From the NCBI GenBank assembly GCA_017443515.1, contig JAFRXM010000003.1:1-64000 (forward strand): a stretch of 64,000 bases of DNA. Direction: 5' to 3'. The stretch is from Bacillota bacterium (GTDB lineage: Bacteria; Bacillota; Clostridia; Peptostreptococcales; Anaerovoracaceae). Both the position numbers and the translations under genes were made by a program. The notes under the pieces are model-generated. The model made no database searches and was not told the origin of the DNA. It was given only the letters and a program-made list of their open reading frames with translations. Of the stretch, positions 54,251-63,185 are shown piece by piece (position 1 is the first letter of the stretch; every line of letters begins with the position of its first letter).

Positions 54251-54278
54251 TGTGACAGAGAACCGTCCCCTTGTCACA
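54251..54278. repeat. REP-like palindromic element between guaB and guaA
   Basis: TGTGACA (54251-54257) and TGTCACA (54272-54278) bracket a 14-base core, GAGAACCGTCCCCT. I recognise this arrangement as a type of short palindrome dispersed in many bacterial genomes and associated with REP-type Y1 transposases; that identification is from memory. It begins directly beyond the guaB stop codon. Confidence 0.65.
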
Positions 54279-55766
54279 TTATTTGTTTTTGAGGATAACG
54301 TCGTGGGCTCCGCCTTCAACGATCGATGTTGCGGATACCAGAGTAAGCTTGGCTTTTTCCTGGAGGTCCTTGATGTTGAGGACGCCCACGTTGCACATGG
54401 TGGAGCGCACCTTGGCAAGGCTCTGGCGGACGCCGTCGGACAGCGGGCCTGCGTACGGGACGTAGGAATCCACGCCTTCCTCGAAGGTGAGCTTCTGATC
54501 GCCGCCGAGGTCGTAGCGCTGCCAGTTGCGGGCGCGGTTGCTGCCCTCGCCCCAGTACTCTTTAACATAGGTGCCATTGACGAGCAGCTTGGCTGTGGGA
54601 GATTCGTCGAATCTGCTGAAGTAGCGGCCCAGCATGAGGAAATCGGCGCCCATGGCAAGTGCCAGGGCCATGTGGTAGTCGTAGACTATGCCGCCGTCGG
54701 AGCAGATGGGGATGTAGACCCCGGTCTCTTTAAAGTACTGGTTGCGCGCTTCGGCGACTTCGATGACGGCTGTTGCCTGGCCGCGGCCGATGCCCTTGGT
54801 CTCGCGGGTGATGCAGATGGAACCGCCGCCTATGCCGACCTTGATGAAGTCCGCACCGGCGTCTGCCAGGAAGCGGAAACCGTCAGCGTCCACGACGTTG
54901 CCTGCGCCTACGCGCATTTCGGGATAATTGGTATGTATCCAGTCCAGGGTGCGGCGCTGCCATTCGGTGTAGCCTTCGGAAGAATCTATGCACAGCACGT
55001 CCACGCCGGCTTCTACGAGGGCCGGAACGCGCTTTTCGTAATCCCTGGTGTTGATGCCCGCGCCTACCATGTAGCGCTTTTTCTTGTCCAGAAGCTCCAT
55101 GGGGTTGGACTTGTGGGCGTCGTAGTCCTTGCGGAAGACGAAGTACAGCAGGCGGCCGTCTTCGGAAAGGACCGGCAGCTGGTTGAGCTTGTTTTCCCAG
55201 AGTATGTCGTTGGCCTCGGCGAGGGTGACGCCTTCCTTGGCGCAGATGAGTTTTTCGACCGGGGTCATGAACTCGCGGACCGGGGTGGCCGGATCCATGC
55301 GGCTGACGCGGTAGTCCCTGCTGGTGACTATGCCCAAAAGCTTGCCGTCGGCAGTACCGTCTTCTGTAACGGCGACAGTGGAATGGCCTGTGCGGGCTTT
55401 TAGTGACACGATGTCAGCAAGGGCCTGATCCGGGCGGACGTTGGAATCCGACGGAACAAAACCGGCCTTGGTGCCTTTGACGCGGGCTACCATTGCAGCC
55501 TCGTCTTCTACAGTCTGGGAACCGTAGATGAACGAGATGCCGCCTTCCTGGGCGAGAGCCACGGAGAGCTTTTCCCCGGAAACTGACTGCATTATAGCAG
55601 ATACCATGGGGATGTTGAGCTTGATCTCGGGCTCCTCTCCTTTTTTGAACTTAACGAGCGGTGTGGACAGATCCACGTTTACGGGCATGCAGTCAGGACC
55701 GGTGTAGCCGGGTACGAGAAGGTACTCGCTGAAGGTCCTTGACGGTTCGTTGAAATACTGTGCCAT
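54279..55766 (-). CDS. guaB: IMP dehydrogenase
   Basis: A 495-residue enzyme oxidising IMP to XMP with NAD. The (beta/alpha)8 barrel is interrupted by a CBS-pair domain (about residues 100-215, for example GIVTSRDYR and LPVLSEDGR). The catalytic loop is [18 protein letters not shown] with the active Cys, and the flap contains [14 protein letters not shown]. Its product feeds the downstream guaA. CGGAGGAG lies close to the ATG. Confidence 0.96.
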   Translation of the reverse strand: MAQYFNEPSRTFSEYLLVPGYTGPDCMPVNVDLSTPLVKFKKGEEPEIKLNIPMVSAIMQSVSGEKLSVALAQEGGISFIYGSQTVEDEAAMVARVKGTKAGFVPSDSNVRPDQALADIVSLKARTGHSTVAVTEDGTADGKLLGIVTSRDYRVSRMDPATPVREFMTPVEKLICAKEGVTLAEANDILWENKLNQLPVLSEDGRLLYFVFRKDYDAHKSNPMELLDKKKRYMVGAGINTRDYEKRVPALVEAGVDVLCIDSSEGYTEWQRRTLDWIHTNYPEMRVGAGNVVDADGFRFLADAGADFIKVGIGGGSICITRETKGIGRGQATAVIEVAEARNQYFKETGVYIPICSDGGIVYDYHMALALAMGADFLMLGRYFSRFDESPTAKLLVNGTYVKEYWGEGSNRARNWQRYDLGGDQKLTFEEGVDSYVPYAGPLSDGVRQSLAKVRSTMCNVGVLNIKDLQEKAKLTLVSATSIVEGGAHDVILKNK

Positions 55767-55809
55767 TACTCCTCCGATCTTTATATATGCAAAAGCTGTT
55801 TATTGACGT

Positions 55810-56829
55810 TTAGTTCAGGACGCCGAGGTACTCCTCCAGGAGCTGGCCGGAGGCGTGGATCTCGGTGGCAGGGCCTACGCCTATGTAGCGTATGTGCCAG
55901 GGCTCGGAAATAAAGCCCGTCGTCTCGCCGGGGCTGTCCTTGGTGCCGTCAGTGTAGCGGATTATGAAGCCGTACTCGTGGCAGTGCTCCGCGACCCACT
56001 TGCCTTCCTTGGTGGTGCCGAAATCCCTGGAGAGGTCAAAGTTTTCGGTCTTGCCGCCCACGTCGAGGGCGAGGCCTGTCTGGTGCTCGGACTGGCCGGG
56101 CCTGGCGCTGATGGTGTCAGCGTATTCCTTGCCGTAGTTCTTGACGTACTGGTTGTAGAGCCTGTCCCTCTGGTAGGCGTAGGAGCGGTAGCCAGTGCGC
56201 ATCTTGAGCTCTATCTCCTGCTCGGCGGCGGCTTCGACCATCTTTTCGAAGGCCTCGGCTGCGACTTTGCGGAGCTTGTCGGTCTCGCCCTTCTTGCCCA
56301 CGCCGCTGACCGCGTACTTGACGGTGACAAGGTCGTCCGGAGCGTAGTCTTCAGCAAGAGCGTGGCTGCGGTTTACGAGCAGCAGCCAGTTATCGTCCAC
56401 GACCTTGATCTCCTTGGCCTGGCCGGTCTTGGGATCCACGGTGTAGTCCTGCATCTGGGCGGCCATCTGCTTTGGCGTAAGGCCGGACGGATCCGAAGGC
56501 GTTACCGGGGTGACCGGGGTGGTGTTGGACGTGTTGTTTGTATTGTTGGTGTTGTTCTGTGTATTGGTGTTTTTAGAGTTGTTGGAATTGTTTGTGTTGT
56601 TTGTATTGTTTGCTGCGTTGGACGGTACGGTGTTGTCTGTACTGTTGGCCGGAACGTCGCCCCCCGGAGCGACCGTGTTGGAAGCGTTGTTCGACGGGCT
56701 CGGAGTGCCATTTGTGCCGTCATTTCCGAACTTTTTGCCCACTACCGCGCTTGCAACTAAACTTGCAACTAGGATAATTGCCAGCGCCGCAAGGTATGTT
56801 TTGCTGATCTTGCGCTTTGCTCTGCTCAT
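55810..56829 (-). CDS. VanY-type D-alanyl-D-alanine carboxypeptidase (M15), membrane-anchored
   Basis: A 339-residue protein. An N-terminal membrane anchor (about residues 11-30) is followed by a low-complexity Asn/Thr/Ser linker (about 40-110) and an M15B zinc peptidase domain. Zinc and catalytic residues are visible in SEHQTGLALDVGG (His, Asp) and EPWHIRYIG (His), with RTGYRSYAYQRDRLYNQYV earlier. It trims the terminal D-Ala from peptidoglycan stem peptides. The ATG at 56829 has GGGAGGAGG just upstream; an upstream in-frame start is rejected. Confidence 0.93.
   Translation of the reverse strand: MSRAKRKISKTYLAALAIILVASLVASAVVGKKFGNDGTNGTPSPSNNASNTVAPGGDVPANSTDNTVPSNAANNTNNTNNSNNSKNTNTQNNTNNTNNTSNTTPVTPVTPSDPSGLTPKQMAAQMQDYTVDPKTGQAKEIKVVDDNWLLLVNRSHALAEDYAPDDLVTVKYAVSGVGKKGETDKLRKVAAEAFEKMVEAAAEQEIELKMRTGYRSYAYQRDRLYNQYVKNYGKEYADTISARPGQSEHQTGLALDVGGKTENFDLSRDFGTTKEGKWVAEHCHEYGFIIRYTDGTKDSPGETTGFISEPWHIRYIGVGPATEIHASGQLLEEYLGVLN
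56519..56640 (-). repeat. Low-complexity Asn/Thr codon tract in the carboxypeptidase gene
   Basis: Repeated TGTTGTTTGTATTG-like units on the plus strand encode a (NNT/NNS)n linker. This is a slippage-prone tract that sets the distance from membrane to catalytic domain. Confidence 0.75.
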
Positions 56830-56928
56830 CTTTTCCTCCTCCCAAATATATCCCCTTTTTAATGCTTTATTATACAACAAAACTGCCCCTTCTGTCAGCA
56901 GTTGATTTGAAGAAAAGGCAGTTAATTT

Positions 56929-58272
56929 TTATCGGCTGGCTTTCCACTTTTCGATGGCGTCGACCACCAGGTCCAGACTGTACGGCTTGGCAAAACCAGT
57001 GGTGCTGAAGCTCAGGTCGTAGTACTTGGCCTGGCCCCACATCTCGCCGGTGAAATCATGGTGGTACTTGGCGCGGCTGTGGTCCGTGGCGGAAATTGCG
57101 CGCTGTGCGCCCTCTTCATCTATGCGGTGGCGCGCCTCGGAGCGCTGTACTCGCACCGGTGTGGCGGCATGGATGAACAGCTTGAAGCAGTTTGGGTCGT
57201 CTCGCAGGATGTAGTTTCCGCAGTGGCCGAAGATGATGGCGCACTTTTCGGTGGCGGCGATGCGGCGCACCACCTCCACCTGGGCGGCGTAGAGCTCGTC
57301 CAGCGGATCCAGGTTCTGCTGTATGGTGTATGCGTAGGTGGCATAGTCGTAGACCGCGCTGTGGCGCATGAGCTTTTCGTGCTCCGTTACGAAGCGCTCG
57401 GGAAGGCCGGATTCAGCGATCTCCATGGACACGAGCTCGTCGTTGGAGAAGATCCTGGCGCCGAGCTTTTCAGCAAGGTCGCGGGCCAGAAGGTCGCCGC
57501 CGGAACCGAACTCCCAGTCTATAGTGATTATAAGCTTGCCGGGGTCCAGGACGGCTGCCTGGGCACTGGCCATGGCGGCTTCGCGGCGGGTCTGTGTGCC
57601 GCAGAACTCCATGAGGGGCTTTTGCAGGCGCGCCATGATGGGCTTCATCACCGGGCCGACGCAGACCGCAAGGATGATGGTGCCTTCGCGAACGCCCACA
57701 AGGCCGCGGAAGAACACCAGCGAGATTATTGCGGCTATGACAACGACTGAAACGTCGAAGAAGAGCTTGGCTTTGGGGATAGCCCAGCCAAGACGCTTGG
57801 AGATGGCGGCTATGGCGCCGTCGGCCGGGGCCGAGATGAGCTGCGCCGAGGTGTAGATTATCACGCCCAGGGCTATCAGCGGTATGCACGCGATAAGGTA
57901 GATGAGCCTTCCGGCGTAGTTTACCGGGTCTGGCAGGAACGCCAGCATCATCTGGGCGGCGGTGATGAAGTAGCCGAACACCAGCGACTGAGCGATCTCC
58001 AGCAGCATGTAGGGCTTAAAATCCCTGCCCAAAAACAGCAGCTGGATGACCAGGAACACCAGGTAGATGATGGTGGTGAGCGTTCCGAGGTTTAAGGCCG
58101 TGTTTCCGCGGCTTATGAGGATGTTGTGGATGACGTTGGGGATGCTCGTTGTGGGGCTTGCGCCAAGGGATGAGCGCGCGGCCAAAACCACGGAGATGGC
58201 CAGGATGAACTGGCCCACGCAGTACACGAGCAGGCGTTTGGCGATGTTTGAGGCTGAAAGTTTACTCTTCAT
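56929..58272 (-). CDS. YczE/YitT-like membrane domain fused to a cytidylate-kinase-like domain
   Basis: A 447-residue fusion. Residues 1-230 hold five or six membrane segments resembling the YczE/DUF6198 group, with ARSSLGASPTTSIPNVI near residue 32. From about residue 245 a cytidylate-kinase-like domain begins: LIITIDWEFGSGGDLLARDL, where family members usually read ITISREFGSGG, then LGARIFSNDELV and IFGHCGNYILRDDPNCFKLF. The kinase substrate is unknown, and the Ser-Arg of the usual motif is Asp-Trp. It follows the ABC gene by 6 bases and is likely co-transcribed. Confidence 0.82.
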   Translation of the reverse strand: MKSKLSASNIAKRLLVYCVGQFILAISVVLAARSSLGASPTTSIPNVIHNILISRGNTALNLGTLTTIIYLVFLVIQLLFLGRDFKPYMLLEIAQSLVFGYFITAAQMMLAFLPDPVNYAGRLIYLIACIPLIALGVIIYTSAQLISAPADGAIAAISKRLGWAIPKAKLFFDVSVVVIAAIISLVFFRGLVGVREGTIILAVCVGPVMKPIMARLQKPLMEFCGTQTRREAAMASAQAAVLDPGKLIITIDWEFGSGGDLLARDLAEKLGARIFSNDELVSMEIAESGLPERFVTEHEKLMRHSAVYDYATYAYTIQQNLDPLDELYAAQVEVVRRIAATEKCAIIFGHCGNYILRDDPNCFKLFIHAATPVRVQRSEARHRIDEEGAQRAISATDHSRAKYHHDFTGEMWGQAKYYDLSFSTTGFAKPYSLDLVVDAIEKWKASR

Positions 58273-58278
58273 TTCTTT

Positions 58279-61200
58279 TTACTCGGTTCGTAGAGCGGTA
58301 ACGGGATCTTTGCGGGCTGCGGCGCGCGACGGAATAAGGCCGCCTATTACCGTGAGGATGACGCTGATGATGACCAGCGCTACCCCGCCGATGGGCGGCA
58401 GTATGGCGCTCACGTCGTTGTTGCCGGCCAGCGAGTGGATCAGAGCGTTGCCCGGGATGAGCAGCAGCAGCGAAACACCCACGCCTATGAGGCCGGCCAG
58501 AAGCCCTATTATGAAGGTCTCCGCGTTGAAGACCTGTGATACGTTGCGTTTTGAGGCGCCTATGGCGCGCAGTATGCCTATCTCCTTGGTGCGTTCGAGC
58601 ACGGAGATGTAGGTGATTATGCCTATCATGATGGAGGAGACCACCAGGGAGATCGCGACGAAGGCTATAAGGACGTAGCTTATCGTATCAACTATAGTAG
58701 TTACAGAGGACATTAAAGTTGCCACGTAATCCGTGTAGGTTATGACCTTGTCGTCCTCGCCGGCATCCTTCTTCTGGCTGTTGTACTCATCGATCATGGC
58801 GACAAGAGCCGTCTTGCTGTTGAAATCCTTCGGGTAGATGAGGATAGTCGACGGCTTGCCGCGGTCCGCGTAGTTGAGCTTGTTGAGGTTGCCTTCATAG
58901 CTCGCCCTGTTTTTGGACATCATTGACATCATCAGCTCCTGCAGCTGGGCGGCGTCGATATTTATGTTGATGGCACCGCTGAAGGCGTCCACGTCCACCT
59001 TGAATGCGCGGCGGAAGTTTCTGGACAGCTGGCTCATGGCCTGCTGCATCTTGCCCTGAAGCTGCCCCGAAAGCTGGTCCATGACCTGCTTTATTATCTT
59101 GTTGAACTGGGCCTGGATTATGGGCTGCACCTGTTCGGAGAGCTTGCCGGACGCGTCGGAAAGCTGCTGGCGTAGCTCGTCTGCGTTTACTACATCATTT
59201 ATTCCGTTCGATATAATAGCTCTACCTTCTTCCGAGGCCAGGTACTGCGCGAAGCCCTGCGCAAAGGCAGCGGCGTCGGCAGCCGGGTCTATGTCGGTAG
59301 TTTTGGTGTAGCTGTCGATCGCGGACTGGATCAGAGGCTGCAGGGCCTCCGGCGAGACCTTTACGTCCACGTCCTTAAACACCTCGCGCAGGTCCACGTT
59401 GGCAAGCTCCGAGAAGTCCAGCTGCGAAAAGTCTATCGTAAGGTTCGAAAGGTCCAGGTCCGTAAGGCCCGAAAGGTCTATGTTCAGCGCGTTCTGATCG
59501 AAGGAGAAGGCGTTCATGAGCTTATCGCCGTCAATCGAAAAGATCTTGGACAGATCGAAGCCTTCCGGTTCTTCCTCTTCGCCGAAGGGCTTTCCGGTGA
59601 ACACGTCGGTCTCCGGGTCCGCGAGCTGAGCCTTTACAGCCTTGCTTTCCGCGGAAACGTCCATCACGTGCTCCAGAAGGGTCCTGGGGAAGCCCACGCC
59701 GTAGCTGAGCATGGTTGCGTTGGAATCCTCCATTGGGCTCACCACGCCGACTATCGAAAGCTTTTCGCCGTTTTCCACCAGACCGCGCATGTATTCCTTG
59801 TTGTCGGTCTTGTCCACGTAGACCTGGTAGGTCTCGTCGTACTCGTAGTAGTCAGCCGCGTTCACTAAACTGAACTCCAGTCCGATAAAATCGCTGTATT
59901 TGTAGGTGTTGATGTCGGTCTCGAGGCTGACGTCCTCGCCGCTGTTGTATTTCTGGATCATCTCGTCCAGTTCCGCGGCGTTCTTAAGCCCCAGAGCGTA
60001 AAGCGTCAGATCGGTAATAGTGTGCCTTCCGGAGAGCACCAGCACGCATTCCCTGTAGTTTTCCGGCCAGCGCCCCGCCTCCACCTGGTACTGCTCCTGG
60101 TAGAGGGCAGACTCCTGCGGAAGGGCAAAGAATATGTTGCTGTCCATCATCGCAAAACTCGAGAAGCTGCCGTACGACACGCCCAGCGACGAGAGTGTCT
60201 GGTCCGGGTGGATCTGACGGTAGCCGTCCGCGCCGTCAAGCCTGAATATCTGCGGCGACACGGAGTACTTGTACTCCAGCGAGGTGGACAGGCTGTCTAT
60301 CTTTTCGCGGTTGGAATCCAGGTAGGTCTTAAAGGACCTGAGATCATTTGACGACACTCCGGCGAACATGGTGTTTACTATATGGCGCTCCGTCACGTCG
60401 CCCTTTTCGGCGTTTGGATCCGCATTCTCGGCGGCTTCCTTCCTGGCGTCGGCCATCTGCTCGAACACCGAACCGTAATCCAGACCGGCCGAACTGATGG
60501 TTACCGGGTATTCTGACAGCGTGTCTTCTTCTATATTTTTAATGTAGGTGTTGGCGCCGTTTGAAAGCGACAGGATCAGCGCTATGCCGATGATGCCGAT
60601 AGACCCCGCGAAAGCCGTCAGTATCGTGCGCCCGCGCTTGGTCCAAAGGTTGTTGAACGACAGCGCCAGCGAGGTGAAAAAGCTCATGGACGCCCTGCCC
60701 ATGTTCCTGTGGACGGCCTCTTTTGCGGCGGCTTCCGGCACGAAGGGGTCGGAATCGCTTATGACGCGTCCGTCGCGCAGCTGCACTATGCGCGTTGCGT
60801 ACTGTTCGGCAAGCTCCGGGTTGTGCGTTACCATCACCACCAGGCGGTCTTTTGCCACTTCCTTCAAAAGGTCCATTACCTGTATGCTGGTGTGAGTGTC
60901 CAGGGCGCCGGTGGGCTCGTCGGCGAGCAGGATATCCGGGTCGTTAACAAGGGCGCGCGCTATGGCTACGCGCTGCATCTGGCCGCCCGACATCTGGTTG
61001 GGCTTCTTGTGGAGCTGGTCCCCGAGGCCCACCTTTGTGAGAGCCTCGGCTGCCCTGCGCCTTTTTTCGGCGCGCGAAACACCGGAGATGGTGAGGGCCA
61101 GCTCTACGTTTGCCAGGATAGACTGGTGCGGGATGAGATTGTAGCTCTGGAACACGAAACCTATGGTGTGATTGCGGTAGGAATCCCAGTCGCGGTCGCT

Positions 61201-61416
61201 GTACTTGCGCGTGGAGACATCGTTTATGATCAGGTCCCCGCTGTCGTAGCGGTCCAGGCCGCCGATGATGTTAAGAAGCGTGGTCTTACCCGATCCGCTG
61301 GGCCCCAGCACGGCTACGAACTCGTTGTCGCGCAGCGCAAGACTGACGCCTCCCAGCGCCACCTGCACAAGATCACCTGTACGGTATTCTTTTCGGATAT
61401 CCTTGATCTGAAGCAT
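58279..61416 (-). CDS. MacB-type ABC exporter, ATPase and permease fused, large extracytoplasmic insert
   Basis: A 1045-residue protein. Residues 1-230 form the ATPase: Walker [11 protein letters not shown]-loop VFQSYN, signature [15 protein letters not shown], Walker [14 protein letters not shown] membrane helix near 275 opens the permease part, followed by an extracytoplasmic domain of about 600 residues with Asp/Leu-rich and helical stretches. The FtsX-like core with three helices sits at about 920-1040 ([20 protein letters not shown]). It acts as a mechanotransmission-type exporter or lipoprotein/peptide transporter. Its ATG overlaps the stop of the upstream lipoprotein gene (TAATG), so they are coupled. 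Confidence 0.92.
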   Translation of the reverse strand: MLQIKDIRKEYRTGDLVQVALGGVSLALRDNEFVAVLGPSGSGKTTLLNIIGGLDRYDSGDLIINDVSTRKYSDRDWDSYRNHTIGFVFQSYNLIPHQSILANVELALTISGVSRAEKRRRAAEALTKVGLGDQLHKKPNQMSGGQMQRVAIARALVNDPDILLADEPTGALDTHTSIQVMDLLKEVAKDRLVVMVTHNPELAEQYATRIVQLRDGRVISDSDPFVPEAAAKEAVHRNMGRASMSFFTSLALSFNNLWTKRGRTILTAFAGSIGIIGIALILSLSNGANTYIKNIEEDTLSEYPVTISSAGLDYGSVFEQMADARKEAAENADPNAEKGDVTERHIVNTMFAGVSSNDLRSFKTYLDSNREKIDSLSTSLEYKYSVSPQIFRLDGADGYRQIHPDQTLSSLGVSYGSFSSFAMMDSNIFFALPQESALYQEQYQVEAGRWPENYRECVLVLSGRHTITDLTLYALGLKNAAELDEMIQKYNSGEDVSLETDINTYKYSDFIGLEFSLVNAADYYEYDETYQVYVDKTDNKEYMRGLVENGEKLSIVGVVSPMEDSNATMLSYGVGFPRTLLEHVMDVSAESKAVKAQLADPETDVFTGKPFGEEEEPEGFDLSKIFSIDGDKLMNAFSFDQNALNIDLSGLTDLDLSNLTIDFSQLDFSELANVDLREVFKDVDVKVSPEALQPLIQSAIDSYTKTTDIDPAADAAAFAQGFAQYLASEEGRAIISNGINDVVNADELRQQLSDASGKLSEQVQPIIQAQFNKIIKQVMDQLSGQLQGKMQQAMSQLSRNFRRAFKVDVDAFSGAININIDAAQLQELMMSMMSKNRASYEGNLNKLNYADRGKPSTILIYPKDFNSKTALVAMIDEYNSQKKDAGEDDKVITYTDYVATLMSSVTTIVDTISYVLIAFVAISLVVSSIMIGIITYISVLERTKEIGILRAIGASKRNVSQVFNAETFIIGLLAGLIGVGVSLLLLIPGNALIHSLAGNNDVSAILPPIGGVALVIISVILTVIGGLIPSRAAARKDPVTALRTE

Positions 61417-61901
61417 TACTTGAAGCTGACCGTCTTGAGCCAGTTCGTGAAATCAGCCTTTCTGCTGCTGTACTTGGAGGATTCGCACACGAACTGCACC
61501 AGCCAGAAGGCCTTTTCGGACTCGTGCATGGTCGTGTAGTAGTGATACTGCACCTTGGAATCCGGGTTGGTGAAGTCGTACTCGAACACAGGAACGCTGC
61601 CCTCCTTGGCGATGGCGCCGGGGTTTCTGGCCGCGTTTGCGGTCTTGCAGAGCTCGGCGTACTGATCCAGAGTTATGGAGACTCCGCCCAGCAGCGATTT
61701 GTCCTCGCGGAGCACGAAAATGGCCGTATCGAAGTTCTCGAAGCACTTGGTGTAGCCTTCATAGTCCGTGGCTTTGAAGCTGTCGTTGAGCTTTATGGAA
61801 AGCTCTTCGATGGTGAATTCCTTTTCCTTGGCGCTTCCGCAGGCGGCCAGGCCGAACACCATCAGTGCCGCCAGCATTAGCGCGATGATCCTTTTGGTCA
61901 T
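61416..61901 (-). CDS. Small lipoprotein coupled to the ABC exporter
   Basis: A 161-residue lipoprotein with lipobox FGLAAC (Cys about residue 21). The mature part of about 140 residues is a DUF-like alpha+beta domain (TIEELSIKLNDSFKATDYEG) of no recognised family. Its stop overlaps the ABC gene start by one base, strongly implying a shared function, possibly as an extracytoplasmic accessory or cargo-sensing factor. It is probably a separate unit from malic enzyme 34 bases upstream, though a shared transcript is possible. Confidence 0.82.
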   Translation of the reverse strand: MTKRIIALMLAALMVFGLAACGSAKEKEFTIEELSIKLNDSFKATDYEGYTKCFENFDTAIFVLREDKSLLGGVSITLDQYAELCKTANAARNPGAIAKEGSVPVFEYDFTNPDSKVQYHYYTTMHESEKAFWLVQFVCESSKYSSRKADFTNWLKTVSFK

Positions 61902-61935
61902 GTTCTTGTTCCTTTCCGGGCGCTAAGTCCGTCCC

Positions 61936-63111
61936 CTATGCTTTTCTTGCGACGCCGCTGTCGATGGCTGCCTGTGCAACTGCTTTTGCAACTGCCGGGG
62001 CAACGCGCTCGTCAAGGGCGTTAGGTATTATGTAATCTTCGCAGAGTTCTGCGTCAGAAACGAGTCCGGCAAGCGCTTTTGCAGCCGCTACCTTCATCTC
62101 TTCGTTGATGTCGCTGGCGCGCACATCGAAGGCCCCGCGGAAGATGCCGGGGAACGCCAGCACGTTGTTGATCTGGTTGGGATAGTCGCTGCGGCCGGTC
62201 GAAACGATCCTTGCGCCGCCTGCTTTGGCCTCGTCCGGGAAGATCTCCGGCGTGGGGTTTGCGCACGCGAAGATGATGGCGTCCTTGTTCATGGTCTTTA
62301 CCATCTCTTTGGTGACGGTGCCCGGCGCGGAAACGCCGATGAACACGTCGGCTCCCACTAAAGCGTCGGCAAGGCTTCCCTTGATGTTATCCGGGTTGGT
62401 AGCCTGGGCCATCTCTTCCTTGATCCAGTTGAGCCCTTCGCGGCCCCTGTAGATGGCGCCTTTGCGGTCGCACATCACGACGTTCTTAGCTCCGGCGGAA
62501 AGCAGCAGCTTTACAATGGCTGTTGCCGCAGCGCCGGCTCCGCTGGTGACGATCTTGACGTCCGAAAGCTTCTTGCCCACGATCTTAAGAGCGTTTGTAA
62601 GGCCCGCCAGAGTAATGACCGCTGTGCCGTGCTGGTCGTCGTGGAAGATGGGGATGTCGCACTTTTCCTTGAGCTTGCGCTCTATCTCAAAGCACCTGGG
62701 CGCGGAGATGTCCTCCAGGTTGATGCCGCCGAAGCTGCCGGACATGAGCCATACCGCATTCACGAACTCGTCCACGTCTTTGGTCTTGACGCACAGAGGC
62801 ACTGCGTCCACGCCGCCGAAAGCCTTGAAGAGCACGCACTTTCCTTCCATTACCGGCATGCCTGCTTCCGGGCCTATGTCGCCCAGGCCAAGAACCGCGG
62901 TGCCGTCGGTTATGACGGCGCAGAGGTTGCCGCGCAGCGTGAGGTCGTAGCTCTTTTCGATGTCCTTTTGTATCTCCAGGCAGGGCTGAGCCACACCCGG
63001 GGTATAGGCCAGCGACAGGTCTTCCTTGGTCTTAAGAGGCACTGTCGGCACGGTCCTGAACTTGCCTTTCCATTCTCCGTGAAGTCTTAGAGATTCCTTT
63101 GCGTAATCCAT
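61936..63111 (-). CDS. NAD(P)-dependent malic enzyme (oxaloacetate-decarboxylating)
   Basis: A 391-residue malic enzyme of the short bacterial type: malate to pyruvate, CO2 and NAD(P)H. Residues about 28-40 hold the start of the substrate domain (SLAYTPGVAQPCLEI), then VITDGTAVLGLGDIGPEAGMP and the metal segment FHDDQHGTAVITLAGL. The dinucleotide fold begins VTSGAGAAATAIVKLLLSAG. Cofactor preference cannot be read with confidence. AAGGAAC precedes the ATG. It lies behind the fumarase gene on the same strand, linking fumarate, malate and pyruvate. Confidence 0.94.
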   Translation of the reverse strand: MDYAKESLRLHGEWKGKFRTVPTVPLKTKEDLSLAYTPGVAQPCLEIQKDIEKSYDLTLRGNLCAVITDGTAVLGLGDIGPEAGMPVMEGKCVLFKAFGGVDAVPLCVKTKDVDEFVNAVWLMSGSFGGINLEDISAPRCFEIERKLKEKCDIPIFHDDQHGTAVITLAGLTNALKIVGKKLSDVKIVTSGAGAAATAIVKLLLSAGAKNVVMCDRKGAIYRGREGLNWIKEEMAQATNPDNIKGSLADALVGADVFIGVSAPGTVTKEMVKTMNKDAIIFACANPTPEIFPDEAKAGGARIVSTGRSDYPNQINNVLAFPGIFRGAFDVRASDINEEMKVAAAKALAGLVSDAELCEDYIIPNALDERVAPAVAKAVAQAAIDSGVARKA

Positions 63112-63185
63112 TTTGTTGTTCCTTTCGTAGTTTGCTATACTGTTCTATTTGCTATTGGTTTGTAACTGTGTTTTAGTTGCGCCCT

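Noticed and set aside
54216..54278. Possible remnant of a GuaA amidotransferase domain before guaA.
   Set aside because: Only 63 bases separate guaA from guaB and they hold a palindrome, with no coding similarity in any frame.
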